Numbered from the stretch's first letter, positions 9,836-19,312 are shown. The stretch is 48,045 nucleotides of DNA from Lachnospiraceae bacterium MC2017 (GCA_000701625.1 JNJK01000034.1:1-48045); one strand, 5' to 3'. The notes: a model not told the origin generated them from the letters alone. Numbers and translations are program-made.

Positions 9836-10975
9836 TTATGCTAAAAATCCCTCTCGGGCTTCTCTTTCTGCGTCAAAAATCTGATCCAGAGTCGGTTTCT
9901 CAATTACATGGTGCTTCTGCATAGCGCCTTCTATAGTCTCAGGAATCTCCAGATAACGGATTTTTCCCTTAAGAAAAAGCTTTACAGCTTCTTCATTTGC
10001 TGCATTAAATACAGTCGGCATAGTTCCGCCGGTTCTTGCCGCTCTGAACGCCAGAGACAGGCCACGGAAGGTGTTTGTATCAGGCTTCTCAAAGGTCAGA
10101 TCTCTGATAGCAAAGAGATCAAGTCTCTTTCTTTTAAGCGGCATTCTGTGTGGATAAAAAAGTGCATACTGGATTGGCAGATGCATATCCGGCACTCCCA
10201 TCTGTCCTATCACTGCACCATCCGTAAACTGAACTGCTGAATGAAGGATACTCTGAGGGTGCACGACAACCTCTATGTCATCATAGGATACATCAAAGAG
10301 CCAGTGTGCTTCCATTACTTCAAGTCCCTTATTTACAAGCGTCGAGGAATCAATGGTAACCTTTGGTCCCATATCCCAGTTCGGATGTTTCAACGCCTCT
10401 GCAGCGGTCATCATTTCAAGATCAGATCTTTCACGTCCTCGAAAAGGTCCGCCTGAGGCTGTGAGAAGGATTTTTTCAATCTTCTCATGCTCTTCGCCCT
10501 GCAGTGACTGGAAGATTGCAGAATGTTCAGAGTCTACCGGCAGTAGTCTGACGTTATTCTTTCTAACAGCATCTGTAATGATATGACCTGCTGTTACCAG
10601 GGTCTCCTTATTTGCAAGTGCTACGTCTTTTCCCGCTTCTATTGCCGCCAGTGTCGGACGGATACCGATCATTCCTACGATAGCACCTACGACTATATCT
10701 GCCTCAGCAAGCGTAGCAGCCTTTATAAGACCGTCCATTCCGGACAAAACTTCTGTATTGGTATCTTTAACACGTTCTTTCAGATCTGAGGCCGCTTTCT
10801 CATCATAAAGAACCGCCACCTTCGGCTCATACTTTCTGATCTGAGATTCCATCATAACTACATTTCGTCCTGCAGCCAATGCGATAATCTTCAGAGAATC
10901 AGAATAAGCATCTACTATATCAAGTGTCTGTGTTCCGATCGATCCGGTTGAACCAAGTAAAGCAATATTTTTCAC
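9836..10975 (-). CDS. dxr: 1-deoxy-D-xylulose 5-phosphate reductoisomerase
   Basis: Dxr turns DXP into MEP with NADPH, the first committed step of the MEP pathway. The NADPH-binding GSTGSIGTQTLDI is at the N-terminus. The metal-binding region has PVDSEHSAIFQ, and the flexible loop contains the usual SGGPF motif (LTASGGPFRG). At 379 residues it is full length. It lies between cdsA and rseP, the standard uppS-cdsA-dxr-rseP order in Firmicutes. Its partner ispG is downstream beyond the kinase gene. Confidence 0.98.
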   Translation of the reverse strand: MKNIALLGSTGSIGTQTLDIVDAYSDSLKIIALAAGRNVVMMESQIRKYEPKVAVLYDEKAASDLKERVKDTNTEVLSGMDGLIKAATLAEADIVVGAIVGMIGIRPTLAAIEAGKDVALANKETLVTAGHIITDAVRKNNVRLLPVDSEHSAIFQSLQGEEHEKIEKILLTASGGPFRGRERSDLEMMTAAEALKHPNWDMGPKVTIDSSTLVNKGLEVMEAHWLFDVSYDDIEVVVHPQSILHSAVQFTDGAVIGQMGVPDMHLPIQYALFYPHRMPLKRKRLDLFAIRDLTFEKPDTNTFRGLSLAFRAARTGGTMPTVFNAANEEAVKLFLKGKIRYLEIPETIEGAMQKHHVIEKPTLDQIFDAEREAREGFLA

Positions 10976-11030
10976 CTTAACCTCCTCTAAATAAATTTTT
11001 TAACTTATATGAATTACTATAAGCTAAAAA

Positions 11031-11837
11031 TCATGCAACTAAGAGATCTACCATGATGAATACAACAGGAGCCGTTATCAATACGGAATCAAATCTGTCA
11101 AGTATTCCTCCATGTCCAGGAATAAGATTGCCATAATCTTTGATACCGCGATTTCGCTTGATACCTGATGCAAACAGATCTCCGATCTGAGATATGATGG
11201 CACCCGCGCCACAAACTGCACCATAGACCACCTGGTTTCCATTTGCTGCATATGCGAGCAGAACAGCTACAAGAACTGCGCCAAGCACTCCACCAACTGA
11301 ACCTTCTATCGATTTTTTCGGTGAAAGTACAGGTGCGAGCTTATGTTTTCCAAAAGTTTTTCCTGCAAGATAAGCACATGTATCGCAAACCCAGGAACTA
11401 ATGAATACCATAAGTATCTCAACTATTCCTCTTTCGCGAATACGTATCATATAGAGGCAGCCAAGAAGTACCACTACATAAAGTATTCCGAAACAGATCT
11501 GCATGATATACGCAGAATCAAATTTCGGAAAGGTCAGTACATAGGTCAGCATAAACAATATCATCGAACCTATTACTACATAAAATAAATTTTTAGGGCT
11601 CTCAGTAAAGTACATCACAACTTCATAGCATACGATGCTTAAACAGCCCATTATTTCCGGTATATCCGGTCTGTATTTCTCTCCTAACGGTATCTGTCTT
11701 ATGGCACGACAAAACTCGTGATAACCGACCAATGAAACAAGAAACAGGAGGGTCCAAAAAACGAACCCTCCCATATATATAGCTGCTCCAAGGATCAGCA
11801 CGAGACAAATTCCGCTTAACAGTCTGGTCTTAAACAT
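11031..11837 (-). CDS. cdsA: Phosphatidate cytidylyltransferase (CDP-diglyceride synthase)
   Basis: CdsA makes CDP-diacylglycerol from phosphatidic acid and CTP for phospholipid synthesis. It is a polytopic membrane protein of 268 residues. The C-terminal signature is present: LSPKKSIEGSVGG, then RNRGIKDYGNLIPGHGGILDR with the catalytic acidic residues. The start overlaps the end of uppS by 8 bp and has AGAGGAAA just upstream, which suggests translational coupling. Confidence 0.96.
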   Translation of the reverse strand: MFKTRLLSGICLVLILGAAIYMGGFVFWTLLFLVSLVGYHEFCRAIRQIPLGEKYRPDIPEIMGCLSIVCYEVVMYFTESPKNLFYVVIGSMILFMLTYVLTFPKFDSAYIMQICFGILYVVVLLGCLYMIRIRERGIVEILMVFISSWVCDTCAYLAGKTFGKHKLAPVLSPKKSIEGSVGGVLGAVLVAVLLAYAANGNQVVYGAVCGAGAIISQIGDLFASGIKRNRGIKDYGNLIPGHGGILDRFDSVLITAPVVFIMVDLLVA

Positions 11838-12564
11838 TTTTTTCCTCTGATTCTACCTGTTCTCCCGTTTTACCAAAGCGACGGCTGCGGCCGGAATAAT
11901 TCTCAACTGCCTTCTTTAATTCATCGACCGAAAAAGCAGGCCAATGAATATCCGTAAAGTAAAATTCCGTATATGCGCATTGCCAAAGCAAATAGTTTGA
12001 CAAACGCACTTCTCCGCTAGTACGGATTAACAGATCCGGATCGGGAATACCCGCTGTATCCAGATGCTCAGAAATCATCTCTTCTGTGACCGGTGCATCG
12101 GCAGGAATCTTTCCCTCAGCTTTTTCAGCCAGGATCTTATTCACTGCACGAGTTATCTCATCTCTGCTTCCATAATTCAGCGCAATCTGAAAATGAAGAC
12201 CGTCAAAATCTTTGGTATATTCTTCCAGATCAGCGATACTCTGCTGTATATCCGGTGCAAGAGCACTCTTATCACCGATAACACGAACACACATATGATT
12301 CTGTTTTGCAGTTTTCTGACAAGTTTTCAGATAGTTACGAAGCAGGTTCATGATCGCGGAAACCTCATCTGAAGGCCTTGACCAGTTTTCTGTAGAAAAC
12401 GCATAAACCGTCAGATAATGAATTCCCATATTCCAGGCTTCACGACAGATAGTTTCTACATTTTTCGCTCCCATAGTATGACCGTAGGTTCTCGGCATGC
12501 CCTTGGATTTAGCCCATCTACCGTTTCCATCCAGAATTATTGCGATATGATTTGGTACATTCAT
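11830..12564 (-). CDS. uppS: Undecaprenyl diphosphate synthase (cis-prenyltransferase)
   Basis: UppS builds the C55 lipid carrier for peptidoglycan and other wall polymers. The N-terminal substrate motif is IAIILDGNGRWAKSKG with the catalytic Asp. The middle has the conserved TVYAFSTENWSRP, and the C-terminus has DLLIRTSGEVRLSNYLLWQ and a YTEFYFTD segment. It is 244 residues, with GGAG upstream of the ATG. It follows frr with a 31-bp gap. Confidence 0.97.
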   Translation of the reverse strand: MNVPNHIAIILDGNGRWAKSKGMPRTYGHTMGAKNVETICREAWNMGIHYLTVYAFSTENWSRPSDEVSAIMNLLRNYLKTCQKTAKQNHMCVRVIGDKSALAPDIQQSIADLEEYTKDFDGLHFQIALNYGSRDEITRAVNKILAEKAEGKIPADAPVTEEMISEHLDTAGIPDPDLLIRTSGEVRLSNYLLWQCAYTEFYFTDIHWPAFSVDELKKAVENYSGRSRRFGKTGEQVESEEKNV

Positions 12565-12595
12565 TTTGCTGCTATTCTCCGATCTGCTGATAAAA

Positions 12596-13150
12596 TCAAA
12601 CAGTCATTATTTCCTTTTCTTTATCTGCTGCTACCGCATCCACTTTCTTGATGAACTTATCTGTAACCTTCTGCAGGCTATCCTCAAGATCATGGATCTC
12701 GTCTTCTGATACTTCTTCTGTCTTTGCGAGCTTCTTAAATGCATCGTTACCATCACGACGAATGTTACGGATAGCTACTTTACATTCTTCACCCTTCTTC
12801 TTAACGTCCTTGCAGAGCTGCTTTCTTCTATCCTCTGTAAGTTCAGGGAAGATAAGACGAACCATCGCACCATCACTATTAGGATTGATGCCGATATCAG
12901 AAGTCTCTATTGCCTTGATGATCTCCTTGAGCATGGATTTATCATAAGGCTTGATCGTGATAACACGTGCCTCCGGTACTGCAATATTAGCCACTGACTG
13001 AAGTGGAGACGGTGTTCCGTAATAATCTACACGGATACGATCCAGAATATGCGGATTTGCTCTTCCTGCACGGATTGCTGCATATTCGCTATCCAGATTG
13101 TCAAGTGACTTCTGCATTTTTGTTTCGTACTTAGCTATTCTCTCGTCCAT
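12596..13150 (-). CDS. frr: Ribosome recycling factor
   Basis: Frr splits the post-termination ribosome together with EF-G. The 184-residue protein has the usual three-helix-bundle sequence with RAGRANPHILDRIRVDYYGTPSPL near the N-terminus and RRDGNDAFKKL in the C-terminal half. AGAGGTAT lies upstream of the ATG. It is 14 bp after pyrH, the standard pyrH-frr pair. Confidence 0.98.
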   Translation of the reverse strand: MDERIAKYETKMQKSLDNLDSEYAAIRAGRANPHILDRIRVDYYGTPSPLQSVANIAVPEARVITIKPYDKSMLKEIIKAIETSDIGINPNSDGAMVRLIFPELTEDRRKQLCKDVKKKGEECKVAIRNIRRDGNDAFKKLAKTEEVSEDEIHDLEDSLQKVTDKFIKKVDAVAADKEKEIMTV

Positions 13151-13164
13151 AAGGGATACCTCTC

Positions 13165-13866
13165 TTATACTGTAATTTCGGTGCCGTTAAAATCACCGCT
13201 TGCGGCATTAAGAATACTGTTCTTTTCATTCAGTCCAAAAACACGCATAGGCATTTTGTTTTCCATTGCAAGAATAGATGCTGCCAGATCCATAACCTGA
13301 AGCTTCTGTGCAACTACTTCCTCTATAGAAAGCTTATCATACTTCTTTGCGTTCGGATTGATCTTCGGATCAGAATCATAAACGCCATCGATAGCCTTCG
13401 CAAGAAGGATCGCATCTGCCTCAACTTCGATCGCACGGAGAACTACTCCAGTATCGGTTGAGAAATACGGATGTCCCGTTCCACCTGCAAAGAAAACAAC
13501 CTGTCCCTTTGAGAAATACTTATTTGCACGATCTTTTGAAAAAAGCTTTGTAAATGAACCACACTCAAAAGGTGTAAGGATGCTGGTCATCATACCAACG
13601 GATCTGAAGATCTCAGACACATAGATACAATTCATAATAGTTGCCAGCATGCCGATCTGATCCGCTTTTGTACGGTCAATATTCTCAGAGGTACGACCTC
13701 TCCAGAAATTGCCGCCGCCGATAACGATACCTACCTCGATACCCTTATCGACAAGCTGCTTAACTTCCATTGCTACACCGCGTACGGTGGGCTCATCAAA
13801 GCCTGTTTTCTTTTCGCCGGCGAGTGCTTCGCCGGACAGTTTCAGAAGAACACGTTTCATACTCAT
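13165..13866 (-). CDS. pyrH: UMP kinase
   Basis: PyrH phosphorylates UMP to UDP and is a hexameric amino-acid-kinase-fold enzyme. It begins RVLLKLSGEALAG, then has GIVIGGGNFWRG and the UMP-binding GTGHPYFSTDTGVVLRA. It has 233 residues. It lies 6 bp after the bactofilin gene, so the two are probably cotranscribed. Confidence 0.98.
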   Translation of the reverse strand: MSMKRVLLKLSGEALAGEKKTGFDEPTVRGVAMEVKQLVDKGIEVGIVIGGGNFWRGRTSENIDRTKADQIGMLATIMNCIYVSEIFRSVGMMTSILTPFECGSFTKLFSKDRANKYFSKGQVVFFAGGTGHPYFSTDTGVVLRAIEVEADAILLAKAIDGVYDSDPKINPNAKKYDKLSIEEVVAQKLQVMDLAASILAMENKMPMRVFGLNEKNSILNAASGDFNGTEITV

Positions 13867-13872
13867 TACTAA

Positions 13873-15372
13873 TTACTTCTTTCTCTCCCCAATGGAGCTC
13901 TTCAGATCATCAAAGAAAGATGTCGGGCTGACTTCTGCGTAGCACTGTGAGCAGTGACCCTCGATGACAGCACCATTATTGATCTGAACGGATTTACTCT
14001 TGATATCGCCCATAACGATAGCTGATGTATCAAGGATAACAGGACCATGTACATCGATATCGCCCTTTACAGCGCCTGCGATAACTGCGCTGGATGCTGT
14101 AATGTTGCCAAGGATAACAGATTCCTGACCAACCTTTACAGCGCCGGTAGAAATAACCTCGCCGGTAATCTTTGCAGAATCGGCAAAGATCTCAGAAGCC
14201 TTTGAATTACCTGTAACACTTCCGGAAATATTAAGCTTTCCACGGATGTGAATATTTCCTCTTACTACTCCGAGTACATCAAGATTTCCCTCGGATGTAA
14301 TGTCACCATTGATGCACATTCCAAGAGTGATCGCACCTGTCTCATCGGCAACTTCGCCCTCTTCCAATTCCGGAATCTGAAGGTTCTTCAGCTGATCATC
14401 ACTCATATCTATACTCTCCTCTGCATTAACAATATTTTCAACTGCAGCCTCTTCAGGCTCAGATGCAAAACTCAGATCAACCCCATCTGTAACGATTTCC
14501 TCTTCAAGTACTTCTGCTGTCTCACCCATATCTAATTCATCCTCTCCTGCAATTGTATTTTCTGATGACTGCATAAACTCATCTGCTGTCACCTCGCTCA
14601 CCAGATCATCTCCGGTAAACGCATCTTCCTCAACAATTGTTGAGTCATCTGCCGGCTCAGTCTCAACTACTACTTCACCTGCAGTGAGTTCCTCTTTTTC
14701 CTCAGTGCCGTCTTCAGTAAGCACCTGTTCGATTGAAACCTCACCCTCTGTAAGCACTTCTGCCGGAGCATCGGCATAAATCTGCTCTACAGTGATATCA
14801 TCTGCCACCTCTTCCTCAACAGATGTTTCATTTGTTCCAAAAGAAAAATCTACATCAGTCACTTCATCAGCTGCTTTATCAGCTACTTCATCAGCTTTTT
14901 CCTCAACTGTCTCTTCAACAGCCTCGAATGTCATATTAGCTGTACTGATCTCCGGATCGATGTCAATCGTTTCCAATTTCTTTTCCGGCTCGAATACAGG
15001 TTCCTGAACCTCTGAAACTGCTTCCTCATTCTGCTCTGCACTCTCAACTTCTTCGTCCTTAACAGGTACTCCGACACTTGATAAAAGTGAACTCAGATTG
15101 AAATCAAAAGCTTCTGTCTCCGGTTCATCCATTGCCTCTTCATTCTGATCCGCCATAAGACTGTCAGACAAAGGCACATCCATAGCCGACTCATTCATAT
15201 CGACAACCGGACTGCCAAATTCATCATCTTTAACTGTGTCCTCTGCAATACCTTTTTCGGACCCCTCAGACAACTGATCCAGCAAGCCGTCTTTTACTTT
15301 CCCCGGCCGTTTCTCGGAAAATCCATCGACAGCCTGAGTCAGATCTTCCTTGAAATCACTGAAAAAGCCCAT
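13873..15372 (-). CDS. Bactofilin-domain protein with long acidic N-terminal region
   Basis: Residues about 344-470 form a bactofilin beta-helix (repeats such as GDITSEGNLDVLGVVRGNIHIRGKLNISGSVTGN), the cytoskeletal fold that polymerises without nucleotide. The first 340 residues are very rich in Glu, Asp, Ala and Val with no visible fold, so they are probably disordered. Short amphipathic stretches sit at both ends (MGFFSDFKEDLTQAV and TSFFDDLKSSI) and could touch the membrane. Two cysteines (CSQC) follow the helix. Typical bactofilins are 100-200 residues, so 499 is long. AAGGAGG precedes the ATG. It heads the pyrH-frr-uppS-cdsA-dxr-rseP run and follows two envelope genes. The cell-shape or scaffold role is inferred from the family. 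Confidence 0.88.
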   Translation of the reverse strand: MGFFSDFKEDLTQAVDGFSEKRPGKVKDGLLDQLSEGSEKGIAEDTVKDDEFGSPVVDMNESAMDVPLSDSLMADQNEEAMDEPETEAFDFNLSSLLSSVGVPVKDEEVESAEQNEEAVSEVQEPVFEPEKKLETIDIDPEISTANMTFEAVEETVEEKADEVADKAADEVTDVDFSFGTNETSVEEEVADDITVEQIYADAPAEVLTEGEVSIEQVLTEDGTEEKEELTAGEVVVETEPADDSTIVEEDAFTGDDLVSEVTADEFMQSSENTIAGEDELDMGETAEVLEEEIVTDGVDLSFASEPEEAAVENIVNAEESIDMSDDQLKNLQIPELEEGEVADETGAITLGMCINGDITSEGNLDVLGVVRGNIHIRGKLNISGSVTGNSKASEIFADSAKITGEVISTGAVKVGQESVILGNITASSAVIAGAVKGDIDVHGPVILDTSAIVMGDIKSKSVQINNGAVIEGHCSQCYAEVSPTSFFDDLKSSIGERKK

Positions 15373-15435
15373 ATCCTATTCCTCCTTGCAAGGCCGCTGT
15401 AAAGCGCGCCGTTTTTATCACATGGCAGACGATTA

Positions 15436-16458
15436 TTACTCTTCTGGCTGTGTTTTATATTGGTGTAGGGGTGGTGTATCCTGATCGATCGGAAGGATTT
15501 CAAGGCCGCGTGCTTTCAGCCCTTTCAGAATCGCCGGTAGTGCATCAACAGTACTTTTCTTCCCCCCTGTATCATGTAGCAGGACTACTGAAGATTTCCA
15601 CTTATCTACGCCCCTCAGCGTATTCTGAACTATTTCTCCCGACGAAAGCGCCCTTCCGGAAGAATCCCCGCAATAGACATTCCAGTCATAATATTCCATA
15701 TTCTGACTGTAAAGTACTGAAATGTAACGGTCCATTGGCAAACCGGCCACTGTATTTCCGCTGCCCCCCGGGAACCGGTAGAATTTCGGCGCTATACCTG
15801 TTTCATTATAAATTAGATTACGTATTTTATCAAGGTCATACTGGAAGCTGTCCAGATCCCTGTAAACCTCGGAATATACATGAGAATATGAATGCATTCC
15901 GATGGTATGACCCTCATCAACTATCCGCTTGTAGGTATGTCTCAGCCGCTCATCTCTGTCACCTGTACCACACACAAAGAAAGTTGCATGAACACCGTTT
16001 TCACTAAGGATGTCCAAAATTTTGTCTGTGTATATTGACGGTCCATCATCAAAGGTGAGATATACCCTCTCTGCATTCTCAGCCTCCGACTGCATCTGCT
16101 CAGCAACAGCAGAATGACTATCCTGGTCTGAGTCATCCTGAATTCCCTCCGGAAGCATAACCGCATCAGCCGGATCTGTGTCATCAGACGCATCCGCTTC
16201 TTTTTCTGCACTGTCCTGACTTACAACAGCTGTATAATCTGTACTGTCTGCAAGCGTTTGTATCCCATTTTTATCATTCGGTGTAACTTCAACAGTTTCT
16301 ACTGAAACTGCTGCTGACACCTCTTTTTTCCCTGTGTTCAAAATCCCTGATCTGTATATAAAGATCGCAAACACGAGAAAAACCGCAGCGAGGGCAAAAA
16401 TGCCCGCTGCGGTGATCATCTGCAATTTCAATTTTCTCAAGCGCTTAGAACGAACCAT
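15436..16458 (-). CDS. Membrane-anchored polysaccharide deacetylase (NodB domain)
   Basis: An N-terminal transmembrane helix (about 14-36) is followed by an acidic linker (50-130) and a NodB-type carbohydrate esterase 4 domain. The first catalytic motif is TFDDGPS (D137, D138) and the metal histidines are in HSYSHVY (H189 and H193). FRFPGG and LLHDT motifs follow. It probably deacetylates peptidoglycan or another surface glycan outside the cell. At 340 residues with all metal ligands it looks active. It lies 3 bp after the lipoprotein gene upstream. Confidence 0.92.
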   Translation of the reverse strand: MVRSKRLRKLKLQMITAAGIFALAAVFLVFAIFIYRSGILNTGKKEVSAAVSVETVEVTPNDKNGIQTLADSTDYTAVVSQDSAEKEADASDDTDPADAVMLPEGIQDDSDQDSHSAVAEQMQSEAENAERVYLTFDDGPSIYTDKILDILSENGVHATFFVCGTGDRDERLRHTYKRIVDEGHTIGMHSYSHVYSEVYRDLDSFQYDLDKIRNLIYNETGIAPKFYRFPGGSGNTVAGLPMDRYISVLYSQNMEYYDWNVYCGDSSGRALSSGEIVQNTLRGVDKWKSSVVLLHDTGGKKSTVDALPAILKGLKARGLEILPIDQDTPPLHQYKTQPEE

Positions 16459-16461
16459 GGA

Positions 16462-18021
16462 TCACTCGAAAAATATATCCTTTCCTACATCGAAATAATA
16501 ATTATTTACAGGGCGTATCTCAGAGCCATTTATATCAAATACCTCCCAGACAACACCGGCATGTCCTGCCGGAACCTGAAACGATGCAACTATTCCGTTC
16601 TTATTATACACTTTTACCATCGCTCCGGAAAGAGACATTTCATAAGACATCTTGTTATCATTCCTTCCGCCCTTCTGATCAGTAAGGAAATATCTGTATT
16701 CCTTATCCGAACCAACCGTTATAACCTGTGTAACAGAGTTTTCATATTTTCCGTTGCCAAGATTCAGCGTAAATGGCTTAAGATCCGCTTTAGAAGTGTC
16801 ATATGTCAGGACAACTTCATACTGATTATCCTTTAATTTATCCGGAGACTGCTTTGTAACATCCATAAGATAAGTGGCTGTATCATGCTTCGTCTGTCCG
16901 CTCGGCGCCATAAAAGCCACTCCTGCACAGTAATCGATAGTATACGGTCTGATATAGATGTCATCGATCTCCACCGGCACATAATCACCATATGTAAAAT
17001 TCAGATTGTACCAGTCAGCATCATTGATCGGTACATAAAATTCATAGTACCCGTCTCCATCTGTCGCAGAGTCTGCCTGATAGGAATATGCACCGGTTTT
17101 GATAGTAACCTTGACATCTTTAAGCATACCGCCTTCTTCATCAGATACATATCCGTAAACTTTTGCATATGCCGGTATCTCCTTAACCTCATCATATGTG
17201 ATATATGCACGGTTAATGAGTTCCTGCTCCAGATCATCATATTCTTTCTGAAGATTATGATTTACAGAATCATAATCCCCCATTTTTACAGAGTCATTTT
17301 TACCATTAGTAGTCTTATAACACTCTGTCATGAAATCATTAACAAAATAACATCTCTGACCGCCATTCTGTCTTGCCTGTGAGACATTTGTACCATACAG
17401 ATTACAGGTATAACGATATACATAAGCAAGCTTCGCTTCGTTAAAGTAATATCCGGTGACTTCCCGGCCACTGCTGCCATACTCCGTCGTTACGATCTTA
17501 TCTATAAGACCGGAATCACCATTTGTATAAACCATGGCATCAACAGTAGCACCATTATCACTTCGTTCAAGCCTCAGTTTCTTTTTCTGGTCAGATTTTG
17601 CTCTTTCCTGTATTTTGTCAATCAGATCATGATCCGCCTTTTTACTGAGATCACGCTTATTTGCCTTGTAATGTTTTTCTCCATAGGCAACTATATGCTT
17701 TTCACCTGCATGTTCATTAATGTAATCAACTGTTCCCTCAAAGCTATCAAGAACCGCCTTTACACCTTCATGAACAGCTTCTTCTGTAAACGCGCTCTCA
17801 CTTTCTGATGCAGATGTGGCCGACTCTGCTGATTCGGAAGATACCGCCTCTGTTTCATCCTTTATTGTTTCAACTTCTTCCGCGTTCTCCTCTGCGCTTT
17901 CAGTTTCCACTCTGTTGCTTACTATGCTTTCTTCCTTACTTCCGCATGCTGAAAGCATAACGCCGAGAAGTGCCGAAACAGCAATAACACTAATTAGTTT
18001 TCTGATCTTTCCAAACTTCAT
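16462..18021 (-). CDS. Lipoprotein of unknown function with a carboxypeptidase-like beta domain
   Basis: The N-terminus is a lipoprotein signal peptide with lipobox LSAC (MKFGKIRKLISVIAVSALLG...LSACG). A Ser/Glu-rich linker runs to about residue 75. A segment near 285-350 (YGYVSDEEGGMLKDVKVTI...TDGDGYYEFYV) resembles carboxypeptidase-regulatory-like Ig folds found in surface proteins. The rest I do not recognise, and there is no catalytic motif. It is 519 residues and directly upstream of the NodB deacetylase, which hints at a shared envelope role. The ribosome site is weak. Confidence 0.78.
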   Translation of the reverse strand: MKFGKIRKLISVIAVSALLGVMLSACGSKEESIVSNRVETESAEENAEEVETIKDETEAVSSESAESATSASESESAFTEEAVHEGVKAVLDSFEGTVDYINEHAGEKHIVAYGEKHYKANKRDLSKKADHDLIDKIQERAKSDQKKKLRLERSDNGATVDAMVYTNGDSGLIDKIVTTEYGSSGREVTGYYFNEAKLAYVYRYTCNLYGTNVSQARQNGGQRCYFVNDFMTECYKTTNGKNDSVKMGDYDSVNHNLQKEYDDLEQELINRAYITYDEVKEIPAYAKVYGYVSDEEGGMLKDVKVTIKTGAYSYQADSATDGDGYYEFYVPINDADWYNLNFTYGDYVPVEIDDIYIRPYTIDYCAGVAFMAPSGQTKHDTATYLMDVTKQSPDKLKDNQYEVVLTYDTSKADLKPFTLNLGNGKYENSVTQVITVGSDKEYRYFLTDQKGGRNDNKMSYEMSLSGAMVKVYNKNGIVASFQVPAGHAGVVWEVFDINGSEIRPVNNYYFDVGKDIFFE

Positions 18022-18215
18022 TAAATCTACAAGAAAACCTCACGGTCTTCTCCCTCCATAAAATGACGGCATTTATCCGCTGCCAATGTTGTACTGATTT
18101 GAAAAAACGTTTATTCATAACGGATTTTCTATAATAAAAGAATATCACAGATTTATGCAGCAACCGCCATTTTAAGTAAATCCTAAGAAAAAATTAAAAA
18201 GTTTTCCATTCAATT

Positions 18216-19142
18216 TTATCCGGTTATAAGCGAAATTACGCATCCTGTTGCTACGCTTGCAGTATAAAGCAATCCCATTATCGCAAGATTTTTCTTCCAT
18301 CCGGAATTAACCCTGAATAAAACCATGAGTCCTACCCCCGCTCCGACAAGAAGACCGCTCATAAGAGCACCAAATCCGATGATCCCATCCATATAGAGTT
18401 GTGTGATCACTACTGACGAAGCACAATTAGGTATAAGACCGACAATACCTGCAGCAAACTCACCAAGGAATCCATTTCCTGTCATGAAGTTTTTAAGCGC
18501 ATCCTCTCCAAGCCATTCGATAAGTACATTTAACAGAATAGAGAACAGTAGGATAAACGCAAAGATCTGCAATGTATGACGAATCGCCGGTCTCAGGATA
18601 CTGGCATGTTCGTGCCCCTTTCCATGATGATGATGTTCTTTTCCCTGATCAAGTATGTGAGGATTTGTTCTCTCGACTTCTCCCTCACAGTGACACTTCT
18701 CTCTTGCACAAAAAAGAGCGATATTCATATGTTCCGGCAATGTATGCAGCACAGCTGTCATAAAGAAATCGATAACAAAGCCCCATGCCATACCTATAAC
18801 CATCTTAAGTATCAGTATCTTGATTATAAGTACAGGCTCCACATGATTTGAAATAAATAACGGTAGCATCTCATCAGATGTCGACATATAGATGGCAATA
18901 AGTGCTCCTACCGTTATTACCCTTCCCGCATACAGATTAGTTGCCGCCGCAGAAAAACCACACTGTGGAAAAGCACCGGCTATGCCTCCGAATAAGGGGC
19001 CAAGTTTTCCTGCTTTTTCAACAGTCTGTACCACTTTTTTACCGGCTCTGGATTCCAGATATTCCATAAATAAGTATGTCAGAAACAGAAACGGGAGAAG
19101 TTTCACGGAATCAAGAAGTCCGTCCATAATAGCATCAAACAT
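18216..19142 (-). CDS. Putative manganese/heavy-metal exporter (10-TM ArsP_2-like family)
   Basis: This 308-residue polytopic protein has two similar halves, each with a Pro-Cys motif in a membrane segment (GAFPQCGFSAAATNLYAGR and GLIPNCASSVVITQLYMDG). That pattern fits the 'putative 10TM heavy-metal exporter' family often annotated as manganese transporter in Clostridia. A central cytoplasmic loop is rich in Cys and His (REKCHCEGE, then EHHHHGKGHEH), likely metal-binding. AGGAAAG precedes the ATG. The gene has its own promoter, a hairpin and an inverted repeat upstream (19178-19298), so metal-dependent control is plausible. The metal is not shown by the sequence. Confidence 0.83.
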   Translation of the reverse strand: MFDAIMDGLLDSVKLLPFLFLTYLFMEYLESRAGKKVVQTVEKAGKLGPLFGGIAGAFPQCGFSAAATNLYAGRVITVGALIAIYMSTSDEMLPLFISNHVEPVLIIKILILKMVIGMAWGFVIDFFMTAVLHTLPEHMNIALFCAREKCHCEGEVERTNPHILDQGKEHHHHGKGHEHASILRPAIRHTLQIFAFILLFSILLNVLIEWLGEDALKNFMTGNGFLGEFAAGIVGLIPNCASSVVITQLYMDGIIGFGALMSGLLVGAGVGLMVLFRVNSGWKKNLAIMGLLYTASVATGCVISLITG

Positions 19143-19177
19143 TTATCTTTCCTTTCGATCAAACAGTCTTTCATATG

Positions 19178-19191
19178 TTCAAACATTTGAA
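19178..19191. promoter_or_regulatory. Inverted repeat, possible metal-regulator operator
   Basis: TTCAAA-CA-TTTGAA is a 6-2-6 inverted repeat 36 bp ahead of the exporter start. Such AT-rich repeats resemble ArsR/SmtB-family operators, but it lies downstream of the predicted start of transcription. The function is inferred. Confidence 0.4.
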
Positions 19192-19210
19192 TGTTGCCAA
19201 AAAACATAAA

Positions 19211-19241
19211 AGACCCTTAGGAAACCCCCAAGAGTCTATTT
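19211..19241 (-). terminator. Terminator-like hairpin in the exporter leader
   Basis: On the minus strand AGACTCTTGGG pairs with CCTAAGGGTCT (two G-U pairs) and is followed by TTTTATGTTTTTTGG. It lies between the promoter (19270-19298) and the exporter gene, so it could be an attenuator rather than an end-of-operon terminator. Confidence 0.55.
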
Positions 19242-19269
19242 CACACATTCATTTTATCGCTAATTTTGC

Positions 19270-19298
19270 ATTGTATACGATTATTTACCATAAATCAA
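19270..19298 (-). promoter_or_regulatory. Promoter of the putative manganese exporter
   Basis: The minus strand reads TTGATT, 17 bp, TACAAT. Transcription would begin near 19262, giving a leader of about 120 nt that contains the hairpin and the inverted repeat. Confidence 0.68.
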
Positions 19299-19312
19299 CC
19301 ATAAATTGAAAC

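Noticed and set aside
19142-19262. yybP-ykoY manganese riboswitch ahead of the exporter
   Set aside because: The conserved motifs of that riboswitch are absent in the leader.
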